From JBBQXV01 sp043785585 (GTDB lineage: Bacteria; Myxococcota_A; Polyangia; Polyangiales; Polyangiaceae), in contig JAYVXB010000664.1 in the NCBI GenBank assembly GCA_043785585.1, positions 1 through 11,967 of the forward strand: a DNA stretch of 11,967 nucleotides. Reading direction: 5' to 3'. Positions 1-6,368 of this stretch are shown here, one piece after another. The stretch's first letter is position 1; every line of letters begins with the position of its first letter. The notes below the pieces were generated by a model. It was not told the origin of the DNA. It did not search any database and was given only the letters and a program-made list of their open reading frames with translations. The position numbers were made by a program, and so were the translations under genes.

Positions 1-124
1 GGCTCGAGAGGTCGTCGCGCTTCACCCAGAGCGTGCCGCGGCGCGTCGAGAGGGCGTCGATGCGATCCACAGCCGTCGGATAGTCGCCGAGCAAGATGCG
101 TGAACCGGCGTACTTGAACGGCAC
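1..124 (-). CDS. PLP-dependent enzyme, ACC deaminase / D-cysteine desulfhydrase family (5' end only)
   Basis: The reverse strand encodes 41 residues that run off the left edge. Seen: an N-terminal stretch with LLGDYPTAVDRIDAL followed by LWVKRDDLSS. Family knowledge: a 'LG..PTP.....L' segment followed by 'LW.KRDDL' opens the fold-type II PLP enzymes of the 1-aminocyclopropane-1-carboxylate deaminase / D-cysteine desulfhydrase group. The PLP lysine lies further on, outside the window. The start chosen is GTG at 124, with AGGA six bases upstream. An ATG at 131 is in another frame that does not give this protein. The gene is divergent from glnB. Substrate (D-cysteine, ACC or another amino acid) cannot be decided from this fragment. 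Confidence 0.72.
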   Translation of the reverse strand, partial: MPFKYAGSRILLGDYPTAVDRIDALSTRRGTLWVKRDDLSS

Positions 125-176
125 GGCGCATCCTAGAACCTGCTGGAAACAAAGCCGAAACGTTGATCGGCCAAAT

Positions 177-238
177 AAGAGAGAGTCGCAAATCCCCCTT
201 GGCAGGGCCCAAGGGGTGGAGTCTCATCCCGCTCTCTT
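177..238 (+). promoter_or_regulatory. Structured glnB leader: two nested inverted repeats
   Basis: Two perfect inverted repeats are nested in the glnB upstream region. The inner one is CCCCTTGG (195-202) and CCAAGGGG (209-216) around a 6-nt loop. The outer one is AAGAGAG (177-183) and CTCTCTT (232-238). The outer arm ends 16 nt before the glnB ATG, just ahead of a weak GAGAAG ribosome binding site (246-251). There is no T-run, so it does not look like an intrinsic terminator. It could be a folded mRNA leader or a palindromic operator; function is inference. No GG-N10-GC sigma-54 element was found here. Confidence 0.5.
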
Positions 239-254
239 CCCTTCTGAGAAGCCC

Positions 255-593
255 ATGAAGAAGATCGAGGCAATCATCAAGCCGTTCAAGCTCGACGAGG
301 TGAAAGACGCCTTGAGCGAGGTCGGCGTGCAGGGAATGACCGTCACCGAGGTGAAAGGCTTCGGCCGCACCGGCGGCAAGAAAGAGGTCTACCGAGGCTC
401 GGCGTACGTCGTCGACTTCGTGCCCAAGGTGAAGATCGAAGTCGTCGTCGACGACGCGCTCGTTCACGACGTTCTCGACGCGATCGAGAAGAGCGCAAAG
501 ACAGGGCGCATCGGCGACGGGAAGATCTTCGTCGTTCCGATCGAAGAAGCCATCCGCATCCGCACCGGCGAGCGCGGCAAAGACGCGATTTAG
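255..593 (+). CDS. glnB: Nitrogen regulatory protein PII
   Basis: Encodes the small trimeric cytoplasmic signal protein that senses 2-oxoglutarate, ATP/ADP and (via uridylylation) glutamine, and controls glutamine synthetase and NtrB-type partners. The ATG at 255 gives 112 residues, exactly the usual PII length; the reading frame is open further upstream but the extra residues are unlike PII. Seen: MKKIEAIIKPFKLDEV start, T-loop near residues 37-55 with Tyr51 (the uridylylation site of enterobacterial PII) and Tyr46, B-loop TGRIGDGKIFV at 83-93, and the C-terminal IRIRTGE. Lys3 and Asp54 match the GlnB rather than the GlnK type. Ser49, which is phosphorylated in cyanobacterial PII, is also present. 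No amtB is adjacent. It lies 33 bp upstream of glnA on the same strand, so the two are probably co-transcribed. Confidence 0.96.
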   Translation: MKKIEAIIKPFKLDEVKDALSEVGVQGMTVTEVKGFGRTGGKKEVYRGSAYVVDFVPKVKIEVVVDDALVHDVLDAIEKSAKTGRIGDGKIFVVPIEEAIRIRTGERGKDAI

Positions 594-626
594 TCAGGGA
601 AACTCAAACGTCAGAGGGACGGATTC

Positions 627-2042
627 ATGAACGCGAAAGAAGTGCTCGAGCTTGCGAAGAAGAACAACGTCCAATTCGTCGATCTGAAGTTCATCGACTT
701 CCCCGGCATCTGGCAGCACACGCAGATCCCGGCGCATCGACTGAACGAAGCGCTCTTCGAAGACGGCCTCGCGTTCGACGGCTCGTCGGTGCGCGGATGG
801 CAGCCGATCAACGCGTCCGACATGATCATGATCCCGGACCCGGACTCGGCGAAGCTCGATCCGTTCTTCGCGAACCCGACGATCAGTCTCGTCTGCTCGG
901 TCTACGATCCGATCACGAAGCAGCCGTACTCGCGCGATCCTCGCCACATCGCGAAGAAGGCCGAGATGTACCTGAAGCAGACCGGGATCGGCGACACCGT
1001 GTTCATGGGGCCCGAGGCCGAGTTCTTCGTCTTCGACGACGTGCGGTTCGATCAGTCGCAGCCGAACTGCGGGTACTACTACTTGGACAGCGCGGAAGGC
1101 GCGTGGAACAGCGGCCGCGAAGAGTTCCCGAACCTCGGGTACAAGACGCGCCACAAGGAAGGCTACTTCCCGGTTCCGCCGACCGACACGCTCGCGGATC
1201 TTCGCCAAGCGATGATGCTCACGCTGCAAGAGAGCGGCATCGAGGTCGAGGTCGGGCACCACGAGGTCGCGAGCGGCGGGCAGTGCGAGATCGGGATGAA
1301 GTTCAACCGACTCATGGCGTGCGGCGATCAGCTGATGTGGTTCAAGTACGTCGTGAAGAACGTCGCGCGAAAGCACGGCAAGACGGCGACGTTCATGCCG
1401 AAGCCGCTCTTCGGCGACAACGGCTCGGGCATGCACGTGCATCAGTCGATCTGGAAAGAGGGCAAGCCGCTCTTCGGAGGCGATGGGTACGCGGGCCTCA
1501 GCGAGATGGCGCTCCACTACATCGGCGGGATCATCAAGCACGCCAAATCGATCGCGGCGCTCACGAACCCGACGACGAACTCGTACCGCCGTCTCGTTCC
1601 GGGCTTCGAAGCGCCGGTGAACCTCGCGTACTCGAGCCGCAATCGATCGGCGTCGGTGCGCATTCCGATCACGGGGCCGTCCCCGAAGACGCGCCGCATC
1701 GAAGTGCGCTTCCCCGATCCGTCGTGCAATCCGTACTTGGCATTCAGCGCGATGCTGATGGCCGGCCTCGACGGGATCCAGAACAAGATCGATCCGGGCG
1801 ACCCGCTCGACAAGGACATCTACGCGCTCTCGCCCGAAGAGCTCAAGGACGTACCGCACATGCCGGGCTCGCTCGAAGAGGCGCTCGACAACCTCGAGCG
1901 CGACCACGAGTTCTTGCTCCGCGGCGACGTCTTCACGAAGGACGCGATCCACGAGTGGCTCGACTTCAAGCGGACGAAGGAGCTGAACCCGATTCGGATG
2001 CGTCCCACGCCGTACGAGTTCTTCCTCTACTACGACATCTGA
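627..2042 (+). CDS. glnA: Glutamine synthetase, type I
   Basis: Catalyses ATP-dependent condensation of glutamate and ammonium to glutamine; a cytoplasmic dodecamer in this family. The 471-residue length is typical of GSI. Seen in order: N-terminal beta-grasp with FVDLKFIDFPGIWQH, the DGSS loop at 51-54, GPEAEFFVF at 128-136 (metal-binding glutamates), the GDNGSGMHVHQSI region near 263-275, NPTTNSYRRLVPGFEAP near 314-330, SRNRSASVRIP near 337-347 and a YYDI C-terminus. Tyr399, in DKDIYALSPEE, aligns with the adenylylation tyrosine Tyr397 of E. coli, so this is the GSI-beta type probably controlled by GlnE, for which PII is the expected signal. AGAGGGA at 613-619 is the ribosome binding site of the ATG at 627. 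Confidence 0.97.
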   Translation: MNAKEVLELAKKNNVQFVDLKFIDFPGIWQHTQIPAHRLNEALFEDGLAFDGSSVRGWQPINASDMIMIPDPDSAKLDPFFANPTISLVCSVYDPITKQPYSRDPRHIAKKAEMYLKQTGIGDTVFMGPEAEFFVFDDVRFDQSQPNCGYYYLDSAEGAWNSGREEFPNLGYKTRHKEGYFPVPPTDTLADLRQAMMLTLQESGIEVEVGHHEVASGGQCEIGMKFNRLMACGDQLMWFKYVVKNVARKHGKTATFMPKPLFGDNGSGMHVHQSIWKEGKPLFGGDGYAGLSEMALHYIGGIIKHAKSIAALTNPTTNSYRRLVPGFEAPVNLAYSSRNRSASVRIPITGPSPKTRRIEVRFPDPSCNPYLAFSAMLMAGLDGIQNKIDPGDPLDKDIYALSPEELKDVPHMPGSLEEALDNLERDHEFLLRGDVFTKDAIHEWLDFKRTKELNPIRMRPTPYEFFLYYDI

Positions 2043-2054
2043 CGCGAGCCTGAC

Positions 2055-2090
2055 CCGCGCGGCGGCGAGAGCTCTTCGCCGCCCGCGCGC
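2055..2090 (+). terminator. GC-rich hairpin downstream of glnA
   Basis: About 12 bp after the glnA stop lies a strong imperfect inverted repeat: CGCGC-GGCGGCG-AGAG followed directly by CTCT-(T)-CGCCGCC-(C)-GCGCG, with single-base bulges on the right arm. No T-tract follows, so it is not a textbook intrinsic terminator. Its position between convergent genes (glnA and the FAD enzyme ending at 2221) suggests a transcription end or 3' stabiliser, possibly working from both sides. Confidence 0.5.
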
Positions 2091-2220
2091 GTGACCTGCG
2101 TCAGCGACGGTCGTCGTGCTTGCCTTCGTGGCGCTCGTCGCGATGTTCCGGCGGGCGATGCTGCGAGAGGTGCGCGGGCTCACGCTTGTAGTAGCCCCAT
2201 CCGTTGGCCCGGCGTCCGCT

Positions 2221-3663
2221 TCAGCGTTCGCCTATTTCTCCCATCATCGCCGCGACCGACATCGTTCGTAGGAGCTCTTCGCGGGTCGGAACCGCCGGGG
2301 GCGGCGGCACCACCATGCGCGCGATCACGGCGCGCGCGTGTGCGAGCAGATCGTCGTCGTCGACGATCGCCTCCGGTGGGTCGAGGAGCAACGCGCACCG
2401 CACGACCGCGCGGAACACGCGCGCATCGGCGAACATCGCCGGCGAGAGCTCGCGCATGCGCGCGCCGTACGCGACTCCTTTGGTGGCGGGCGGTTCGCCG
2501 CGCCACGACGACGACCTCAGGGCGTCTTGCTCGACGGAGGCGCGGTAGCGCGATTCGGCGGTGCGCCACACGCGCGCGTGGTAGTCGCGCACGAGCGCGT
2601 TCGCATCGTCGCCGTGCGCATCGAGCGCGTCGACGACCGCGAACGCATGCGCGATCCCGAGCGACGCTCCCCAACCGTACGCTGCGTTCGTGTGGCAGAG
2701 CGCGTCGCCCACCGGCAAGACACCGAGCACGACCGGCGTGCCGTCGTCGGCGACGAAGGGCCGCAACACGTTGCGAAGTCCGCCCATCCCCAAGACGTCG
2801 GAGATCGGCAGCGCCACGTCGAGATCCGTCCACGCGCGCATTCCTGGCATCGCCGCGACGGCAGCCGTCCATGCGTGCTCGTCTTTGAGCGCGCGGAGCT
2901 CGGCGTCCCACGTCGGCACCGTGAACGTCACCGAGAACGTCCGCGCGTCGGCGAGGTGCACCATGACCAAGCCGTACGGCAGCTCGACGCGCGGACCGAA
3001 GAGCCATTTCCCTTCGATCTCCCGCGTCCGCGGCATGCGATCGAAATAGCGCGCGTAGTAGACCATGTTGCATTCGCCGGTGCGTTCGTCCGGCATGTGA
3101 ACGCCGGCGTCGTGCAGCATCGATCGGATGCGCGACCTTCGCCCCGACGCGTCGATGACGAGGTCGGACTCGAGCGCGATCCCCGTGCGCGTGCGGACGC
3201 CGCGCACGCGCGGAGGACGATCGTCGCTGGTGAAGACGAGCTCGGCGACGGCGGTGTCGTCGAGGATCTCGATGTTCGGATCGCGCGCGACGGTCTCCCA
3301 CAGCACCCACTCGAAGATCGGACGCCGGCAGAGCATGACGTAGAGGTCTTCGTCGCCCTCGATGCGTTCGCCGTGCGGCAGAAGCCGGCCGACGTAGTGC
3401 TCGCGCGCGCCTGCCTGGCGGAGCGCCTCGAAGACGTCGGTGGCGCGGTCGCGCAGGAGGTTGCGTCCGAGCGCGACGAAGCCATGCGGGAGGAGACCTT
3501 GGGGCGTGCCCGGGCGGTTCCACACCGAGACGACCAAGTCGGGATCGGTCGCGACGGGGCGCACGTCTTTCTCGACGAGGGTCACGCGGTGACCGCGTCG
3601 CGCGAGCGCGAGGGACGCGGTGAGCCCCGCGATTCCCGCTCCGACGACGATCGCCCTCGCCAT
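2221..3663 (-). CDS. FAD-dependent monooxygenase-like oxidoreductase
   Basis: A 480-residue flavoprotein of the aromatic hydroxylase / halogenase-like class. Seen: N-terminal dinucleotide-binding fold with GAGIAG at 8-13 and acidic Glu31 at the end of the second strand, NRPGTPQGLLPHG near 49-61 (a GxPQ...HG stretch common in this class), the DASGRRSR segment at 171-178 (second FAD motif), and VGDALCHTNAAYGWGASLGI from 318, the third FAD motif around Gly319-Asp320. No transmembrane segment or KWxxWxF-type halogenase motif is evident. The start is the ATG at 3663, 14 bp after the stop of the DUF6882-like gene, with only a weak ribosome binding site, so coupling to the metK cluster is likely. 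The substrate is unknown; hydroxylation or dehydrogenation of a small hydrophobic compound is the family expectation. Confidence 0.85.
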   Translation of the reverse strand: MARAIVVGAGIAGLTASLALARRGHRVTLVEKDVRPVATDPDLVVSVWNRPGTPQGLLPHGFVALGRNLLRDRATDVFEALRQAGAREHYVGRLLPHGERIEGDEDLYVMLCRRPIFEWVLWETVARDPNIEILDDTAVAELVFTSDDRPPRVRGVRTRTGIALESDLVIDASGRRSRIRSMLHDAGVHMPDERTGECNMVYYARYFDRMPRTREIEGKWLFGPRVELPYGLVMVHLADARTFSVTFTVPTWDAELRALKDEHAWTAAVAAMPGMRAWTDLDVALPISDVLGMGGLRNVLRPFVADDGTPVVLGVLPVGDALCHTNAAYGWGASLGIAHAFAVVDALDAHGDDANALVRDYHARVWRTAESRYRASVEQDALRSSSWRGEPPATKGVAYGARMRELSPAMFADARVFRAVVRCALLLDPPEAIVDDDDLLAHARAVIARMVVPPPPAVPTREELLRTMSVAAMMGEIGER

Positions 3664-3677
3664 GGACCCAGACTATC

Positions 3678-4505
3678 TCAGCCCATCGCCGCGACGAACG
3701 CGATCCCCGCGCCGTAGTCGCCGGGAAAGACACCGCGCGCGTTCATCTGCACCGACGCGAACATCGCGAGCTCGACCGCGAGCGGCTGCAGCGCGCCGAG
3801 CGTTCCATTGGTCAGCGCCGCGAGCCCACGATGCGGGCGCGCGCCGTCACGGACGTTGGCGACCGCGACGCGGCACTTCGCGTCGACCGATTCGTTCGCC
3901 CAACCCCAGAGCCAACTCTCGTCCTCGCGCGACCACGAGCCGACGATCTGCGCGGGCATCGCCCACGTGCGGCCGTCCGCGAGAACGAACGAGAGCTCGG
4001 CCTTCGACTGGTCGAGGTTCCACTGCTTGTAGCCCGCGGTCTGCTCCTCGAATGCAGTCTGCCGCTTTTGCGCTTCGGGGCGCGAGCGATCCAGCGCGTC
4101 GAAGAGCTCGTCGCTGAGCGTGAAGCTCGCGACGAGATCCGGCGTGAGCGTCAGGCGACTCTGCTCTTCGCCGCCTTCGCCGAAGAGCACGAGCGACGCG
4201 CCGCCGTCGGCGAGCCGCTCCATGCGTCCGGTCGTCCCGCTCCACATGTCCTCGAGCTCGCTCGCGAGCTCGTCCAGCACTTCGTTGAGCCCGGCGATTT
4301 GTGCGGCGTGATCGAGACCGAGGGACGGCGGCATCGCGCCACCGCCGGCAACGACTTGCCCACCGAGGTTCGCGACGCGACGAAAGTCTCCGTCGTCGTC
4401 GCGATCGACCGTGATGTCCACCGAGTGCCACCGCCGCGGCATCATTCCGACGAGGAACTGATGCACCTTGGCGGTGCACTCCGCCGCGGTGGTGGAGAAG
4501 TTCAC
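3678..4505 (-). CDS. DUF6882-like protein, function unknown
   Basis: 275 residues, no signal peptide or membrane segment. The C-terminal part (about 150-275) resembles DUF6882: WNLDQSKAELSF, then MPAQIVGSWSREDESWLWGWAN, then a helix-rich tail with GDYGAGIAFV. The N-terminal part (about 5-135) has a WHSV...V motif and LTLTPDLVASFTLSDELFDAL that is loosely reminiscent of YezG/DUF600-type proteins, but this is weak. The start is GTG at 4505, one nucleotide after the metK TGA, with no clear ribosome binding site of its own, so translational coupling to metK is probable. DUF6882 and YezG-type proteins occur in some toxin-immunity contexts, but no toxin gene is present here, and I do not assign a role. 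Confidence 0.72.
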   Translation of the reverse strand: MNFSTTAAECTAKVHQFLVGMMPRRWHSVDITVDRDDDGDFRRVANLGGQVVAGGGAMPPSLGLDHAAQIAGLNEVLDELASELEDMWSGTTGRMERLADGGASLVLFGEGGEEQSRLTLTPDLVASFTLSDELFDALDRSRPEAQKRQTAFEEQTAGYKQWNLDQSKAELSFVLADGRTWAMPAQIVGSWSREDESWLWGWANESVDAKCRVAVANVRDGARPHRGLAALTNGTLGALQPLAVELAMFASVQMNARGVFPGDYGAGIAFVAAMG

Positions 4506-4506
4506 G

Positions 4507-5757
4507 TCAGGCCTGGGCGACCTTCGCCTGCGCGACGCCCTTCGCCTTCTTCTTCGGTTTCTCGGCCTTTCCGTGGCCGTTCGACGTCCCCTTGCTCTTG
4601 CCGCGGAGGAGATCGTCCGCCATCTTCGCGGCGCGCGTCGTCTTCTCCCAGGTGAACTCGCTTCGACCGAAGTGACCGTACGCCGCCGTCGGCTTGTAGA
4701 TCGGGCGGAGCAGATCGAGCTCGTCGATGAGCGCCTTGGGCCGCATGTCGAAGTTCGCCATGATGTACTTCTCGAGGATGTCGTCGGCGACGGCGCCCGT
4801 GCCGAACGTGTTCACGTGCACGCCGACCGGCTGCGCGACGCCGATCGCGTACGCGACCTGCACCTCGCAGCGCCGGGCGAGCTTGGCCGCGACGACGTTC
4901 TTCGCGACGAAGCGCGCGTAGTAGCAAGCCGAGCGATCGACCTTGCTCGGGTCTTTGCCGCTGAACGCGCCGCCGCCGTGACGGCCCATCCCGCCGTAGC
5001 TGTCGACGATGATCTTGCGACCCGTGAGGCCGCAGTCGCCCTGCGGTCCGCCGACGACGAAGCGCCCGGTCGGGTTGATGTGGATCTTGGTCTGCTTGTC
5101 GATGAGGCGCTTGGGGATGATCTTGTCGACGACGAGGTCGAGCATCGCCTCGCGGAGCGTCTTGTACTTCACCTTGTCGTCGTGCTGCGTCGACACGACG
5201 ATCGCGTCGATGCGCACCGGGACGTGGTTCTCGTACTCGAGGGTGACTTGCGTCTTGCCGTCGGGGCGAAGAAAATCGACCTTCTTGTCCTTGCGGACCT
5301 TCGCGAGCTGACGCGCGAGCGAGTGCGCGTACTGGATCGGCGCCGGCATGAGCTCGGGCGTCTCGTCCGTCGCGTAGCCGAACATGAGCCCCTGATCGCC
5401 AGCGCCCTGCTCCTTGTGCATCCCCTCGCCTTCGGTCACGCCTTGCGAGATGTCCGGGCTCTGCTGCTCGACCGCGGTGAGCACCGCGCACGTGTGGCCG
5501 TCGAAGCCCATCGACGAGTCGCAGTATCCGATGCCCTTGACCGTCTCGCGGACGATCGTCGGGATGTCGACCCACGCCGTCGTCGTGATCTCACCCGCGA
5601 CGACGACCATGCCGGTCTTCGCGAGCGACTCGCACGCGACGCGCGCCCGCTTGTCCTGCGTGAGGATCGCGTCGAGGATCGAGTCGGAGATGGCGTCGCA
5701 AAGCTTGTCCGGGTGGCCTTCGGTGACGGACTCGGACGTGAAACGATATCGGGACAT
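4507..5757 (-). CDS. metK: S-adenosylmethionine synthetase (methionine adenosyltransferase)
   Basis: Makes S-adenosylmethionine from methionine and ATP in the cytoplasm. 416 residues from the ATG at 5757. Seen: VTEGHPDKLCDAISD with GHPDK at 14-18 (substrate/metal loop), GAGDQGLMFGYA at 118-129, NPTGRFVVGGPQGDCGLTGRK from 228, and GGGAFSGKDPSKVDRSA at 261-277, covering the three MetK domains. A TTG twelve bases upstream is in frame, but GGAG lies six bases before the ATG and family proteins start 'M..Y.FTSESV', so the ATG is preferred. The last 30 or so residues (from about 386) form a Lys/Ala/Gly-rich tail (KPKKKAKG, AQAKVAQA) beyond the usual MetK end. It is the first gene of a tight minus-strand cluster. 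Confidence 0.97.
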   Translation of the reverse strand: MSRYRFTSESVTEGHPDKLCDAISDSILDAILTQDKRARVACESLAKTGMVVVAGEITTTAWVDIPTIVRETVKGIGYCDSSMGFDGHTCAVLTAVEQQSPDISQGVTEGEGMHKEQGAGDQGLMFGYATDETPELMPAPIQYAHSLARQLAKVRKDKKVDFLRPDGKTQVTLEYENHVPVRIDAIVVSTQHDDKVKYKTLREAMLDLVVDKIIPKRLIDKQTKIHINPTGRFVVGGPQGDCGLTGRKIIVDSYGGMGRHGGGAFSGKDPSKVDRSACYYARFVAKNVVAAKLARRCEVQVAYAIGVAQPVGVHVNTFGTGAVADDILEKYIMANFDMRPKALIDELDLLRPIYKPTAAYGHFGRSEFTWEKTTRAAKMADDLLRGKSKGTSNGHGKAEKPKKKAKGVAQAKVAQA

Positions 5758-5763
5758 GGATGG

Positions 5764-5767
5764 CTCC
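5764..5767 (-). promoter_or_regulatory. Ribosome binding site of metK
   Basis: On the minus strand GGAG is followed by a 6-nt spacer and the ATG at 5757. This decides the start in favour of ATG over the in-frame TTG at 5769, which overlaps the motif. Confidence 0.65.
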
Positions 5768-5793
5768 AATGACGAGTGCGTGAAGCGGCCCTC

Positions 5794-5799
5794 TTAATA
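5794..5799 (-). promoter_or_regulatory. Possible -10 element of the metK promoter
   Basis: TATTAA on the minus strand, the only AT-rich hexamer in the 113-bp gap upstream of metK, lies 36 nt before the ATG. No convincing -35 box is found at 16-18 nt. It is a guess from composition and position. Confidence 0.3.
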
Positions 5800-5839
5800 C
5801 GGAAACCGGCCAAACGCCAGCCTCGGGCGACTCGATCTC

Positions 5840-5871
5840 GTTTCGCCGTTCGCCCGTTTCGCCGTTTCGCC
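5840..5871. repeat. 8-bp tandem repeat, four copies of GTTTCGCC
   Basis: Copies at 5840-5847, 5848-5855 (variant GTTCGCCC), 5856-5863 and 5864-5871. On the minus strand the unit reads GGCGAAAC. The array starts inside the stop codon of the upstream secreted-protein gene and ends about 83 bp before the metK ATG. It may be a slippage product or a multi-site protein target; the sequence alone does not tell. Confidence 0.75.
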
Positions 5872-6368
5872 TACCAGAACGACAGGCCGATCGAAAAGGT
5901 CGGGTAGCCGATGCGCATCGTCAGGGCGATGTGCTCGTTGAAGTGGTAGCGGGCGCCCGCCCATAGGGCGGGAAGGGCGTGCAGATCCCGGTGCGTGCCG
6001 ACGACGAGCCCCGGCTCGCCGAAGACGCTCCAACGCGAGTGGACGAAGAAGTTCCACTGCATCGCCACCGGGAGGTCGATCGCCGCGGTGTTCCCAGGGA
6101 AGAGGATGTCGGCGCCGAAGGAGATCGCGACGTTGTTGTTGATCGATTTGACGAACCCGTTGTCGACGATCGGGATCGAGAACCGTCCGCCGACGCCCCA
6201 ACCGGCGGCGTCGCCTACGCGATCGAAGCCGACGAGCAGGTGAGGCTCGATCTCGACGACGTAGCTCGGGTGATCGCCGGGGTGCTTGATCGTGTCGTCG
6301 GCGCGCGCGACAGACGCAGCGCTGAGCGCGAACGCGAACGCGAACGACGACGCCGCGAATCCGTTCAC
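5871..6368 (-). CDS. Small secreted, probable outer-membrane beta-barrel-like protein
   Basis: 165 residues from a GTG at 6368. Seen: an N-terminal hydrophobic stretch FAFAFALSAASV ending in ARA|DD, a plausible signal peptidase I site after residue 23, although the n-region lacks Lys/Arg. The mature part alternates hydrophobic and polar residues (YVVEIEPHLLVGFD, WGVGGRFSIPIV, IALTMRIGYPTF) and ends in IGLSFW, an aromatic C-terminus typical of outer-membrane barrels. The chain is short for a full barrel (about 142 mature residues, enough for about eight strands). The start overlaps the stop of the methyltransferase by 4 nt (GTGA), so it is translationally coupled. The reading frame stays open upstream, but no other good start is visible. 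The function is unknown. Confidence 0.72.
   Translation of the reverse strand: MNGFAASSFAFAFALSAASVARADDTIKHPGDHPSYVVEIEPHLLVGFDRVGDAAGWGVGGRFSIPIVDNGFVKSINNNVAISFGADILFPGNTAAIDLPVAMQWNFFVHSRWSVFGEPGLVVGTHRDLHALPALWAGARYHFNEHIALTMRIGYPTFSIGLSFW
6327..6344. repeat. 6-bp tandem repeat inside a signal-peptide coding sequence
   Basis: Three perfect copies of CGCGAA (TTCGCG on the coding strand), which encode the Phe-Ala pairs at residues 9-14 of the secreted protein's hydrophobic core. Copy-number change would alter signal-peptide length in frame. Confidence 0.7.

Noticed and set aside
125..254. Sigma-54 promoter for glnB (GG-N10-GC)
   Set aside because: The GGCA at 201-204 and the other GG pairs in the gap have no GC 10 nt further on.
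594..2183. 529-residue open frame on the minus strand opposite glnA
   Set aside because: It is antisense to a well-supported glnA. Composition is Arg/Val/Glu repetitive as expected of the complement of high-GC coding DNA, and it shows no domain.
2091..2200. Hydrophobic plus-strand frame (VVVLAFVALVAMF) after glnA
   Set aside because: It is the exact complement of the His/Asp/Arg-rich minus-strand stretch, has no ribosome binding site, and runs on into antisense of the FAD enzyme.
3678..4505. Toxin-immunity module based on the DUF6882/YezG-like protein
   Set aside because: No toxin, secretion or repeat gene lies nearby; the neighbours are metK and a flavoprotein, so a defence or polymorphic-toxin reading has no support here.
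5758..5870. SAM or SAH riboswitch ahead of metK
   Set aside because: The CCGAGGCTGGCG stretch on the minus strand recalls part of the SAH motif, but the rest of the core and the pairing arms are not there. A covariance-model search (Infernal with Rfam) would decide.
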